A stretch of 64,000 nucleotides of DNA. Origin: Dimorphilus gyrociliatus (lineage: Eukaryota; Annelida; Polychaeta; Dinophilidae). Below are positions 39,311-54,100 of this stretch, piece by piece. Made by a program: the position numbers and the translations under genes. The notes below the pieces were generated by a model, which did no database searches, was not told where the DNA came from, and was given only the letters and a program-made list of their open reading frames with translations. Location of the stretch: positions 310,001 to 374,000 of the forward strand of contig CAJFCJ010000015.1 of assembly GCA_904063045.1 (NCBI GenBank). Reading direction: 5' to 3'. Each line of letters starts with the position of its first letter. Position 1 is the first letter of the stretch.

Positions 39311-42300
39311 ATGAGGCAATCTTTTTCAGATTTGGAAACGGATGTTTATCAAAAATTACAGGTGAATTAATTAGGTTAACTTTTTCCTTCGTTCTATCTC
39401 TTTCTTTTTAATTCCTACTCTATATTTTATTAGTTTTTTTTCTCCCCTTAATTTAAGATATAGTCTAAAAATGCTTTTACACTTGTTGATCATGTGGAAA
39501 GGTAATGAGATTATTTTTCAATCAAACTGAACTAAACTAGACACTTAGCAGTCCACAACAAATGATAATATTTATATCTATATTGCTCATATTTTTCCTG
39601 CCTCTTTCCTCCTTTCTTCTTTGATGTAAAATAAAAAAAAGTACTCTTTTTTTTTTTAAGTATAAACTTTATGTTTTCTTCCTTTTATGGATAATAATTA
39701 GGTTACTTTTTTCAGGTGAACTATTTTTATAAAAGCTTATTCATGCTCCTTTATTCGTACAGTATGTATAAACCGTCGAACCATGCCTATTCAACCTTTG
39801 CGACCCTGTTCTAATGGAAAGTAGGCCTATTCAATATTCCTTTTAAGATAGTTTTCGCATCGACTCTTATAAAATATAAGTCACTTAAATTTAGAAACGC
39901 GATAATTTTTAAAAGATTAAGAGAGATGTAAAAAGAGAGATAACTGAACAATATTGTTTGTGAAGAGAAGGAGAAAGAGAGAGAGGGAGAGAGAAATGGA
40001 AAGATAAAGACATAGAAAGAGAGTGTGTTTGTGAGAGAGAGAGAAGGATACGAGAAAGATATTTAAAATTGCTATTATCAATCTCAAATTCCTTTGTTTT
40101 CCTTCTCTTTTTTTTGTTCCTCTTACGTGAAAACAAGAAGGAGAACTTTTATTACGTGTTGCTCTTTTAAAACTATTTTCATTATCAAGGTCATTGTTCT
40201 TACAAAAATATCTTTAGCAGACATTATTATATAAAATCTTATTAAAGAGAAAGTACTGGAAAATGTGAGAGATTTTCCCTTATAAAAGAAGAAGAAAATA
40301 AAAACAATAACAACACAAGAACAGATTGTAATTACTTTTAATTGCGGATGAACATTTTATCTATCTATATCAGTAATTAATTGATGGAAAATAGGTAAAT
40401 ATTTAAAAAGGGCGATAAGGTCATTTTTTCTTCTAAAATGAAAACAACTTAACCTTTGATTTTTCTTTTCTCTTTTTCTTTTTAGTTGTATTTATTTATA
40501 TTTTTCTTGATTTTTATTATTTAAACGGAAGAAGACTAAAAAAAGATTAATTCTACGAATATCATATAGAAATGGTTATGTAAAAAATATGTCAAATGTC
40601 CTAGAATTAGTTTACTAAATTGTGTTTAAAAATCTTAAATATTTAATTATGTTGTTTAATTTTTTAAAAATGAATTTAGAGTATTTTTGCTCTAAATTAC
40701 CAATATTACTAGGCATATTTTACTCTTAGTGTAAGTTTATATCATATTAGCTTGTAACATTTACCATATTAGGTATGTAGGTGATGTTTTTCAAGTTAAA
40801 TAGGTGAGATAGTATAAGAAAAAAAGTAGGAAGAGAGGGATGAAGACATATTTGAAGACAAAAAAGAAGCAGTCTGACACACTGACAGAGTGATTTGATA
40901 CAATTTTGAGGCTTTTTTCATTAATAAAAGAGAATTATAGAGAGTTTAACCTTATTTTAACCTTTTCTGTTTTTTTACTACAAGACATAAGCACAAATGA
41001 TTTTGTAAGAAAATAAACGAAATTTAATGCTTAATCCTTAAATGCCATCTACTGGTAAATTTACCAGGGTTTAGCGTACATCAATACATTGACGTTTATC
41101 CCGCGATAGACAATGTAATTTTCTTATAGACGTATATACGGATACATATAAATAAATGTATTAATATATATGAATATTTGTGCTCGCCGTTCATATATAT
41201 ATATATATATATTCTAATATATATGTTAATACATTTATACCCTACATTGTACATTTTGTTAAAATGCGATAGAAGAGTTACAAGAGTCTTACAAAGCTTC
41301 AGAAGCATACTTACTATGTGAATAATATCATATCTACATTATTTGTATTGATATGTATATATATATGTATATTTATATATTTATGTACGTAAATACGTAC
41401 AGTATATAAGTATAATACTGTATATATCGAACAAATAAACTTTTTCATATTTTACAATATTTGGTACGTAGATTACTAATTATATATTCACATATAATCG
41501 GTGTATAAAAGAAGAGAAAGGGGGCTGAAATATGGAACATTCGGCTTACGTACCGATGTATATATATATATATATATATAAATTTATATATATAATTTAT
41601 ATAGATGTGTATATAAATGTATATACACTGTATATTTATATATACAGTATATATATAATTGTGTACTTTTTTTTAGAAGATGGAAATTTATATTAATGTA
41701 TATTAATATAAAGAGAAACGACGTTGTACATTTTTGCACCGATATGACACCGTATACAAAGCGCCATCATCTTCACTTAACTCTTCTACCTGATTTTTCG
41801 AGCGGCGCTCTATTAAGGATAGGAGGTGAAAAAAGCATGTTTCCTCACTCCGTAAAAGCCGTTAGAGGATGATAATAATGATGTATCCGGCTAGTTCGAG
41901 AAAAGCTCGACGTATGAGCTCGGGCGATATCTATCAGGTTGGTGACGTAAGACTTATCTATTGTTTTATATGATTTTAAAATATAGGCCTTAGGAGCATC
42001 TTTTTTTCCCATTGATTTACATTTGGGGAAAGACAGCTGGTAGATTCTCTGGAGAATTATGCTACCACTAGTTGTCGAGACTGTAAATATATAGGTAATA
42101 ATCAATGCAGCGAGGCTGCATTGTATTGAATGATCGTGTCATTTATTAAAAGCAATGTTAACGCAAAAAATTGAACTATCTTTCTTTTATATATATGTAT
42201 ATATATATATAGAGGTATATCCTTATTCTATAAATAAAGGTATATAGCATTTTCGAAAAGATACAAGTTCATTTAAGTATACATCATTTATAAGCTAGAT

Positions 42301-45096
42301 ACTTGGATCTTTGGATACGGATGTAGATATATATATATATATATATACAGTATATATTACAAATATATAACGAAAAGTTATAACATCAATTTTTATATGA
42401 ATTATACCATACAAAATTCAACCTATAATAACTGAAAAAGCATTAAATTTAGGTGACGTCACGAAGCTGACTGAAAGTCAGTTGATTATCGAAATATATG
42501 ATGTATATAGAAAAAAAAATTTGCTAGCGATAAATTTACTAATTCAATAGAAAATTGATCAAAAAGAATTGACATTTTATTTAACTTGAAATAATAATTT
42601 ACTTAAAATAGGCCCGATATAACTGATATGTTAAATAAACTAACCGAGCGACGATGCAAAATAATAGGCTAATTTTTAAAAATGTACGAGTAACAAAACA
42701 CGTATCACGCATATATTCTTAGATCAGATTAAGAATGAGAATAGAATTTTGAAAAAATGTCCATTTTAAGAAAAAAACCCCAGTAATAATTATTCTTTTG
42801 TGGGTGTGACAAATAACGATAAATAGATATAGATAGAGTACATATACTTTACATATATTTTATATAACAATTAAGTTTGTAATAGAAAATGTACTATTTA
42901 ATTAAATGAGTAGAGTATACAAAGGACAAAAACCAGTATACTACGTATATATAAATATATATACACACTTTGTACATGTAATAATCACTAAATAAAAAGA
43001 AAATATGAGCAAATTTTATTCATTATAAATATTATTATACTATCATAATGACAATAGTTATTTATATTTTTAAATATTTATACATATTATCGATAATATT
43101 CAGTTTATACAATGTCTATATTGTATCTTTACTACCTATACATTAAATATATTAACCTTTATTGTTTCTATTCGAAATTCTTAAGATAAAGTTGTCAAAA
43201 AATTTCTTTACGACTAAAGAGAAGAACAAAGAATGGAAAATATCTAGAAAATTTTTATAAGACAAAAGTGAATATAATAATTAGGTTTAATAAGAGAAAA
43301 GTGCAACTCATATCACTTTCTATTGTACCTATTTAAATATTAGTCAAAGAATTGACTTCTTTCTGTTTTTATTTTATTCCTTTTTTATTTTCAAGTATCT
43401 ATTACTTTTCCTATAAATATATAAATATATATAAAGAGTTTATATATCCATCTTCTTCTTTAATGCCTTAAGATTAATTTACTTGTAATAAAAGCAGATA
43501 ATTTTCTCCGTATCTTTTACTAAAATTTGGAAAATGAAATGACCATGAGATAACAAATTAAAAATTGAATTGTTCATTAGATTGGAAAAAGGGAATATAA
43601 AGAGAATCGTAATAATAAATAAAGTATAATTATAGATTATGATTATGTCATTAATCAGTTATATAAAAAGCTTTTATTCGTATAGTTATCCCTAAAGAAA
43701 AAAATCTTTCTATTACTCGAAGGTCGTTGTTCAGCTAATTATGCACGTTTACGACAATTTATTTCTTACTAAGTATTACGTATAGCCATCCTCTTTTTCC
43801 CGTCTTCTATCTTTCCTTTTTCCCGCTTACTTCCTCTCTCTCTCTCTCTCTCTCTTTCTAGCCCAGCTTTCGACATATACTCATTTTGACTCAGTTTTAT
43901 TTTCTAGCACTTTAATAATGAAATATAAAAGATTAAAATCAGACAAGATATATAATGGTTACTTGCTCATTCGTAAATATAAAAAAAAAGTACTAGGAGG
44001 AATAGGTGAAATATTTGAAACGTTTGTTCGAAAAAAAAGAAGAGAGTTTTAGCTGTAAATCGATATCAGAGTACTGGGTAGATGTGTACAGTCAAGAATC
44101 TGCGTGTCAGCATTAGATGTTATTTAAAGGGAGAAAGAAGGTGTTGGAGGAGAAGAGAAGAAGGTAGGGCTGTGGAAGAATAAGCAGGGGGTCAAGTGGG
44201 AAATGATATATCTCTAAACGCATGTATATTCTAAAACTTTTACTTTTTTTATAGTATAAAGTAGACATTTTGAAAGGACAAAATTATATTAATGTAAAAG
44301 AGAATAGAATCAGATATAGAGTTTTTCATGCCTGATATATTATTAGATATATATGTACTACATAGAGCAAACCATAAAACATATAACCCCAACTATGCCT
44401 TTGCAAATATAACCTTATAATATATCTAGTGCAAAAAGAACAAAAACTCCTGCTATTTTCCTTACTATATTGTTTTAATAGTTATTACTTATTAATTAAA
44501 AAAGAGTAATAATTTTTCAATTATGAAGTACATAGATCAATTCAAATATCATTAAATTAAATTGTATATACACTAAGGTTTTATATTAATATTTAATAAC
44601 GAATTTATGGATTTTTTTTTTAAATTTCCCCTATTTTCCCCCGTAAACATTAAGGATAAAAATATTTTAATCTTCCTTTTCAAGCCCTCCTTTTCCCTTC
44701 CCGCTTTTTTGTCCTTTGTTTTATATATTTTTGATATATCATTTCGTAACAATTAAAATATCATTATGTCAAACAATTAAAGTTTTTGTTAATAAAGAAA
44801 ATGGGTGTGTGCGTGTGTGTGTGTTTGTGTGTGTCTTTTAAAGGTATCACTTAGAAAAATGATGTACAAAAAAAGAGAGAGAGAGAGAGAGAGAGTGAAG
44901 GGAGGGGAGGGGAGGGGAGGGGGGCAGCATGGAATAATATAGATTAACTTTAAATGTAAAAGAAAAGACAAAATTAAAAAAGATAATCTTGCGAATACTT
45001 ATGTATATACAGTATTTATACTATATATTTATATATATGTATGTACAATGTTTAATAATATTGCCTATTACTATTCTAATTTGACAATTTATACAT

Positions 45097-45146
<50 letters not shown>

Positions 45147-48100
45147 CGAATAGGTGCTTAGCTATTGGGGAAAAGGTTTATTTTAAATTGGAATTGATAG
45201 GTGCAGCAACAGAAGGAAAATACAAAAGAATAAAAGAGTTGGGCGTAGGGGAAAAAAGTGAGAGAGCGATAGAGCGAAAGAGCGAAAGAGCGAAAGAGTG
45301 AGAGATAGATAGGATGAGGAAGAATATTACGGTAAAAAGAAAACGAATATTAAAAGAAAAATATATTTATGCTGCCTATTTATTCTTCTTCGGAGCATAA
45401 TTTTGTATTTGTTAGTTTTTAGATAAAACAGCTAATTAATTCCCTAGTGGCGGGAAAAAAATTACTCAGTACTTGAGAAAAATTATAATCAATGTACTAC
45501 GACGATAAGAATCGGTTCGCATATATCTTAGATAATTAGATTACGGTATTTGTCTTATCAGGCGTACTGCATTTATTCTAATAATTATTTTACTATTAAT
45601 TTTCGTACTCGTTCAGATTTCTTCATTATCACATGATTTTATTTTAAGTTATGACACACAGATGGCGTACGCTTATTAAACTATATCTGTGAAAATACGA
45701 TAGATTATGAAACAGAGACAAGAATAGCTTACGCAAACAATACTTTCAAAGGGAACTACAAGAATTGAATTGAATTTTATGATTATTAAGAGAGAGGGAA
45801 AAGGAGTAAAAGAATTAGATAGAGAGAAAGGGAAAAACAATGAAAAAAACTTACGAGGTAAAGTGTGAATGAGGGAAATACGTAAAATAAGAGAGAAAAA
45901 AGTGAGATTAAGGTCAAGGTGTTGGAGGTAATATTATAAGATATGTAATATTGCTCCTCAGAAGAAGAGTGAAAGGGTTAAACAGCAAATAAACGGTTGC
46001 TAGATGAAAATTTTTTATCCTAGCCGAAGGCGAGAACAAACATTGTAATCGAAACCAATAATGTTGTATCGTGATGGGGGAATTGATGCCTTATTTTATA
46101 ATTATTATATTTACAAAGTATCTATACTAATAATGTCATAGATTATTAATATATTAAAAAAGAGAGGATATTTGGGTAAATTAGGCCTTTATCTTGCATG
46201 AAAAATTTGAATAGATAAATATTCGTTGCCACTAGTTCATTCATTAAATCATGATGTAAGTAATTGTTATATTTTTTTTTTATATATAAAAGAGTTTATA
46301 GAAATGTCTACATTTCGAGGAAATTAATGTCAACAATTTTTTACAAAACTGTTGAAATACATATAAAAGAAAAAGAAATCATCTATTAGAGAGAAAAGAA
46401 AGGAGACGCTTATTATGACTTGACCTTATCATCTAATTAACTAAATACCGCCTCCTATCTAATAATCGTATTATAAAAGACTATATTAAGTCAACAAGGA
46501 CTATTACACTTGGTAAATAATACATCTATGTACTGTACTATAGCATATGATAATTTGCATACTCAGTAGAATATATTAAAGCATATATTGTATATATTCT
46601 ACTATATCTACTACAGATGTACTGTATATATATATATATATATATATACTGTATATTAGTATATTGGTGATGTATGGGATGATATAAACTTATATATACT
46701 AATACATAAGTATATATGTTTTGTATATAATATATTGTTAATACGGTTTATATACATAAATGAATAGAATAGAGTTACTTTAAAGAGTTAATTGCGGTAT
46801 ATGAAAGAGTTTCATGATAAATCAGGCTTACTTAATATATTATATAGATTTGTGTGGGTGGTTATTTGATATAAAGAGAACTAACATCCGTTTAACTTTT
46901 AGAATTGTTTTTCAGAGATTTTCTAGGAAATTATTAGTAAATTATTTAAGAAATGTTTTGTTTCCAAAAGAACAAGTCATTAAAAAAGCAACAATCTATT
47001 GTTATTGTTATGATTTATAGTTGTTATTATTATTAGATATTATTCAAAATGTCCTTATTCTTTCTTTTAATATACTCTGTACATTTTGAAATATATATTA
47101 TAAGTTTTAAATATGATTTTGATATCTTCATGATTAATATAAACATGAATTTTTTTCTCTTCTCATGTTCTCAATGATCAGAAGCCTGTATCTCAGATGT
47201 ACAATGCCTATCCACATTCAAATGCTTATAAGTCGCCTTCTTTTACTGGGGCATCCTCCGCTAGTCCCTCAGGACGGAGCGACCAACTCCTACTCGTTCC
47301 TGAACTTACGTCCACATATACTTCTTCCTCATGCCTTTCAGTGCCGTCAACACTGGCCGTTGGCCAGGCATTCGATATGGCTAGACGGACTTCCAGTGGT
47401 TGTTCATCGATATTTGATTTAACCTCCGAGGGAGAGGCTCTTGAAAGAGCTATCCGGGACAATGATACACGCGCCACCAAACGGATAATCGAACAACATC
47501 CAGCTGATAGGAGTAGCAGGTACGTGACAACTACAAGTACTCCAAGAGAGTACTTTCACAACTAGAAAGATAAACTTTTACCATTCGCTATTTATCGTCT
47601 ATAATGATTAGTGAAAAAATATCTGCCTTTTTTAGCGAAAAGTTTATATTATACCTAGACGCCATCTGCCAGCAGTTATTAAAATTATATTGCAGATCAT
47701 CAATAGTATATTGACCAAAAATTATCTATGTTTAGCATTATTAAAGACATATGAAGATTCTTTACGTAATAGATATGGTTAATCTTTTCTACAACAATTA
47801 TGATAAAACCGCAATATAAAAAGGGGTGAAAAAAGCTTCAACAGCTCCTTCTTTAGCGAAATGTAATGCCTCTATTTAAAGTATAAACAGCGAAGAGAAA
47901 AGGAAAAGAATAAAAGAAAAAAGGAAGAAAGAAAGAGAAATATGGAGATAGACAGAAAGTATAGAAGATATAAAGCTTTTACCTAGTGAAATATTAATCC
48001 ATAATCCTAAAGTTATGATAATCTCCTCTTAACTTGTTATATTGAATATTTGAACGATTTATCTTTAATGTATTGTTTATTGTATAGAGTATATTAATTA

Positions 48101-51100
48101 ATGTGTATATAGCGTATAGAATTATATAAACATTATGTAAAAATTATAGTGAAGCTTTAATGATTTCTTTTTTCAAACGAATTTTCTAATAATTATAGTA
48201 CATCCTAGGGGTAAGAGTTTATTAGTGTGGCATACATACTTGGACTTTGTTCGTGCTGCTGGGCATTTTTTTTTCATCCATGACTTTGGAATTCTCTATA
48301 TAGAGAATGGTGTGTAAGCGATAGGGGGGTGGAGGGTAGGAGAGGAAGTTAAGGTCATGAACTTTTTAGGTTTGCTCATAATAGCCGTACAAAAGAGAAA
48401 CGGCTACACTTAATTAAAAGAATAGCATTCAGCTAAATTATTTTGTAATTTTTCAGTTGGAGTAGTGGTCCGTATGGTAGTAGTGCTGTTAGTGGGGGTG
48501 GGAGTGCTGGAGCTAGTGCACCTGGAAGTTCGGGCAGCGGAGCAGGAGGAATAGACCGAAGAGAAAGCTATGATCCTGGTAGTGCACTTCATGTAGCTGT
48601 TCAACATGGAGCTAAGGATGTACTTGAACTTCTTCTTAAGTTTGGCCTTGATCCTAACGATCCAGGCTGCCCGCTCGGTGCCATACCAAGAGGTGGCGCC
48701 GTGGATAGTGAAAACTGCAGCTCAGCATCCAACTTCCCATTCGATGTACTCAAGTGTCTACCGCCCTTATTTTTGGCTGTTACGGAAAAGAGGTGAGTAG
48801 AAGGAAGAGAGAATAAAAAAAAGCATCTTTTAGGGAAAACTACTTTAGTAGCGAGAAGAAAAACCTTTTCCCTTCGGAAAAAAAGTAAAATCGAACTGTT
48901 TCAGACAATAATCCGCTAACATTTCTTAAGTAAAACCTTCGAATTGCGGTAATTGTATAATTGATGCCGTAAAAGAGGCTTGTATTTTGGACTTTAGTAA
49001 AGATAAAGCAAAAATTGAAATTCACTGGTTTTTAGTCGTTAATTTATATGATATATTTTTCTTTGATTTTAAATTTCTTGGAATATCCTAGTCACGTAAT
49101 TTGATTGGATATTCTTTAAGTAGTCACATTTCTAAATAATGTGAAATTCTCCTCATTTGTTGCTCTAGAAACGAATTAATATTATAAAGAGAGAACGCCA
49201 TTCTGGAATTAGTTTATTCCCGATTAATTGCAGCTGCTTAATGCCTACCAACGATAGCTGGGCCACGCAAACCGAAATAAGTTATTAAGGGTAATTAAAT
49301 CGACCTCTAGATGGCGCTACTTAACATTTATTTTTGCTTAAAAGCTTTCTATTACCCTTCGAGAAATCTTAGTCTCTATTAGGTTTTTACTTAATTTATT
49401 AAACAGCTCTTCTGTTCGAATTTCTTAGGTCGTGGTTAGAATAATGTCTAAATTTGCAATTATTCTTAATTAATAATTAATACACGATAAGAAAAGGTAT
49501 TGATAAGGCAATGTTACATTCTATCCTTTTTCAGGCCTAATTGTGTGAGAGTTTTGCAAAGTCACGGAGCGAATCCTAATATTCGTGATTCTCGAACTGG
49601 ATGTTCTCCATTGCATTTAGCCGCCAGTAACGCTTTCAGATGCGCCGATTGCGCGAGAGCGCTTCTGTCAGGTGGCGCCCGACTCTGTTTAGCCGACAGA
49701 AGCGGAGTAACGCCTCGGCAATTACAACCCGAACTCGTCGAGGAGCAGCGACGTTTAATTTACGACGCCTTGGCTAGGATCGCCACTTCCGCTTATTTGA
49801 GTGTTATACCTCAGAGTTCAGGTGATACTGGTGGTGACTCGCTCTCCATAGGAGCCCGATTTTTTCGACGACTCGGCAGCGACTATTCTAGACAAAAAAG
49901 AAGTAAAGACTCTGCTAGTGATTACGGACCTAGTACTCAAAATAGGGATAGGACCTCGTCCTTAACTTCAGCTAGGTCGAGGTGGAGTCTTAACTTTCGT
50001 TTCTCGGCTTCACCGCCACCTAATTCCTATAGAGAGGAGAGTATGTGCGAAATGGAACATTCCTGTAGATCTTCCGATCCCGAAAGGGTAAGTTTTTTTC
50101 ATTTTACTCATATATTCATTCTCTGTACCTGTTTTGCCTGGGGAAATTTGTTTACCTGTTTAAGCCTAACAGATTGTTGAGTATTTGTAGAAGTAGAGAG
50201 GCTACCCAATCATTAGTATTTGATTATATCACTGATACGGAATAGATAACTCAAAATAAGTAGGGCTGGTTCTTATATCAACAACCTTGCGTTGAAGGGG
50301 AATAGGAATTGATGGCTTATTAAAAACTCATTTTGGATATTTTTCAATATTCGTCTCTTTGTTTTATATTTTATTTAGTAAGAATAAATCGGCAAAAATG
50401 TAAGAGACCATTTGCCAGCGTCTAAATAACTATGTTATCTAGGAAAAAAATCATTAATTATATATGGACGGCCAGAGAACGGAAGTATATAGCATAAACT
50501 TTACGGTCGAGACGTTTTTGACTGAAACTGATTAATATTTACATTTAATTTCTATTCCTTTTACCCGATTTTTTTAAAAATAGAAACTATCGAAGAAGAA
50601 AGAGCAGATTTAGCCTAATACTTCTATATAACAAGTCTTCTCTCTTCTATTCTTGTTTTTTTATTTGCAATAGTCGTTATTTCATTCTCCGGAAGGAAGA
50701 TGCTAGCAAAATGTTACAATTTGATCTATAAAATCAATACTATACCTATTTAAATAGTAAAAAAAAAAAGAAAAAAAAAGGGAAACGTCAGCTCTCATGG
50801 AAAGAAGATTAGGAAAAGCTAAAGAATTTAAGATGCAAAAAAAGAAAAAATAATAAATAATTTAACAAAGTTCACCAATTAGAAACAAATTCTTTATATT
50901 TAGATCGTTTTTTATGACGAACTTTCCTTATAAATGAATAGTTTAACTAGGTGGTAATTTTCTCTTTTTTACATCCAATTTTTATAGTAAGTTTATACAG
51001 CTCTTATGACTTTTCTCTTTTTTCATTATTCATAAGATATATGGTTGAAATTCTATCTGATATTTGGAGAATAAGGGAGGAAGAGAGAAAAAGAGAATGG

Positions 51101-51129
51101 AATAGAGAGTAGTAGTACAGATAATACAG

Positions 51130-51161
<32 letters not shown>

Positions 51162-54100
51162 GTTAAAGGACAACATTAGAGAAAACTAATAACACTAGAA
51201 AATATTGGACTAGATGTAAAAGAGGGGCAGGTATGAGTTTAAGGTAGAGAGAAAGGAAATATATATCTATGCAGTATTGACTCAAATCGTATGTAATCAC
51301 GTGACTACCGTAGAAAAATATGCCAATAAATTACTCACGAAGTCGGTTTATTTCGACTACAGAAATGAGACGGGTGCTATCCGTCAATCGACGATACTTA
51401 AGTTGAATATCTGTACACCAACGCCGCTTTTCTCCTCTTCAGAAACCGTGTTAGTTGCTATTTTTGGAATTAAAGAATCCGGCTATTCTTTTTTATCCTG
51501 TGGTGAAAATGCTAAAGAATTCTCCCTTTTTGCTAATCTAGCAACCCTTTACTACCGCTTTTACTTCTCTTCCTTTCTTTCAATTTCGGTTATTAGTAGA
51601 GTTTTAATATTGACAAAAAAAGGGAATAAAACGGCCAATAGAACCAATCAATGTTCGTAATTCAGAAACCAACGCCATCGATAAAAAATCCATCTTTTTA
51701 CTCACACTCTCCTAGATAATATATAAACCGCTCAAGGCGTCTAATCTTCGACTAAAAGCGTCTCTTTAGGCCTATAAAAAAGAAGGAAAATAGAAAATCA
51801 CCTAGTAAAGTCGATAGGGATCATCTAATTATAATAGTTGTGTGTAAAATGAGATGCACTTAGAGCCATGACAAAACCATGAAATTAATGTTGCGTAAAA
51901 TAAAGCATTATATAAATAATTTCATATGATATTGTTTAGTATTAATAAATATATCAATAAAGAAAGACAAAATATTCCGTACTACATCTATAAATTATAT
52001 ATTGACTTTCCATTTTACTATATAAACTATTTAAGAAAGTAGACAAAATTCCTAAAAGAAAGAAATAGAAATAATAAAAAGAATACGTTATCAAGAACAA
52101 TTGAATCTACTAATCAGACTGGCTCATAAAATACCTATTTTGGTTTATTTAATAACGTATTTAATACCTTATTAAGAGAGGATTGGGTATCGTTAAGTGA
52201 ATTGAGTAGGACCGTTTCATTTTTTTGCTCTAATAAAAATTTATTCCGTCTTTTTTGTTTTTTTTTCATAAATTTATTACTTTTTATTCTATTTAATTAA
52301 CCCGGCTTTAAACTTTTTGACCTTTACATAGGGCTTAATTTTGTTGATAAATTATAAATTAGTGGAAAATTTATGAAAGATAAGTAATGTTAATTAACAA
52401 TATAGAAACACGATTAACTACATTCCTCTTCTTCCTTTTGCATTTGCATAATCAAAAGAGTGAATGTCTGCTAAAGTAACGTACATCAAAGCATAAAAAA
52501 TGTATAATAGAAAAACAATGAGAAACATCTACACGAGTGGGACGGATAAGAGTGGGAGGCGGGGAGAGAGAGAGAGAGAAAGATAGAAAGAGAGAGAGAG
52601 GATATTAAATGTTAAATATAGGCTGTTTTTTAATTCTATATACTATGTATTACATGTATTATATTATACAGTATATATTTAAGCATAACTATACAAAATA
52701 TTTTCTTTTATTAATTAAATAGTCTACCTGATTAGAAATACGTTTGATAAAGCATTTAAAGAAAATGATATATATATATATATATATATAGATTTATGTA
52801 TGGAACTAAATATTTCTTCTTTAAATATATAATATTACAGATGCTTAAAAATTAAGCCCTTCATAATTGATTAATTATAATGAAATTTTTCAAATGATGT
52901 CGAAATTGATACTATACAGATTGTGGCCTGTTTCTAGGTGTATTCATTTCAAATAAGTAAATACTCATTAAATATACTGTATATACATTTATAGTTTTAA
53001 ACAAAATCAATCATTTAATTTATTCTTTATTAAAGTAATAAATAAAGAATTAAATAAAACACGCTTGAATGTACACTTTTCTTATATATATATATATATA
53101 CATGCATATATACTGTATATGTTAATATATTATATAGTAGGAGAGTACCCCCCCATCCTTTCTTTTAACTTTCGCATGAGAATTTTCTACATAAGAAAAT
53201 CTTGTTGTAAATATAAAGCACTATCAGGCAAGAATAACCTGTAGAAAGTTCGTGACTTTTAAAATAGCTCTAGAAAAGGAGATTCCATCACCCGCTATTA
53301 CTCATCCTTTTATAATGGATTATCATACGAGAGTCTCTTCGTGTTGGATTGTTAAATTTTTTTGCTCGAATTTCACTTCTAGCTAGTGTAATTCCTAATT
53401 ACAATATTCTATCTCATTTTTTTATGCATAAGACGTTAATTTTCATATTTTTATAGCTGTAATAGCAATAGTTTCTTTTCATAAAAAAAAGACATATAGT
53501 AAACGAATCGTGATCTCTTTTCACCTCACTTATATCTATTAGAAAATTTAGTAAGGAATATTCGAAAACAACGGACTAATTTCTGCACGTTGCATGGATG
53601 TAAAAAATTCTATTAAAAAAAGTACAAACAAAACACAAGTAATGTTATTTATTATAAGTATGGGATAAAAAAAAAAGAGGAGGGAGGGAGGGGAGGGAGG
53701 AAAAAGAGAGAAAATGAAGGGGAATGAGAGGAGATATAATTTTTTTATAATTTGGCTAGAAAGAGAAATTACTGTTGGCGTGTTTAGTAAATTTTTTTTA
53801 TATTTATCAATATAGGTTAGTTTTTATTCAAAGTAAACTTTGAAAGAAAAATTGGCTGTGGAGTTCGATGAGTGTATTCAGAATATGGATATTTATAGCG
53901 GAAGGGCTAGAGATTGAGAGAAAAATTTCCGAGTGAGTATAGAGACAGAGGGAATTTTTTCCTAAGAGGGAAAAAAGAGAGACACATTAACAGAAGAATG
54001 ATACACGAGTAGGAGCAGAGAAGGTGCAATATGTGGGAATTTACTTGGAGTTTACTAAAATAGCAAATTGGAAGTGTTCGAAAATTAGAACCAATTGAAT

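Larger units (their letters stand above)
39362..47181. other. First intron of the ankyrin gene, 7.8 kb
   Basis: Dense in simple sequence: TA tracts (41195-41211, 41559-41580, 42331-42346, 45102-45140, 46629-46647), CT (43833-43855), GA with a G-run block (44875-44924) and an 8-mer purine repeat (45264-45300). A GC-richer island at 41750-41950 contains a candidate alternative first exon. A CTCF-like site is at 41041-41055 and a CRE at 42454-42461. No other gene was recognised. Confidence 0.5.

Noticed and set aside
39909-40136. Minus-strand Leu/Ser-rich frame
   Set aside because: It is the translation of a GA-rich tract (about 39920-40060), so it is compositional. The same holds for 44789-44971 and 57646-57870.
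41845-42105. 86-codon minus frame in intron 1
   Set aside because: It lies over the GC-richer island, but the plus strand offers a better explanation (candidate first exon with donor); no family similarity.
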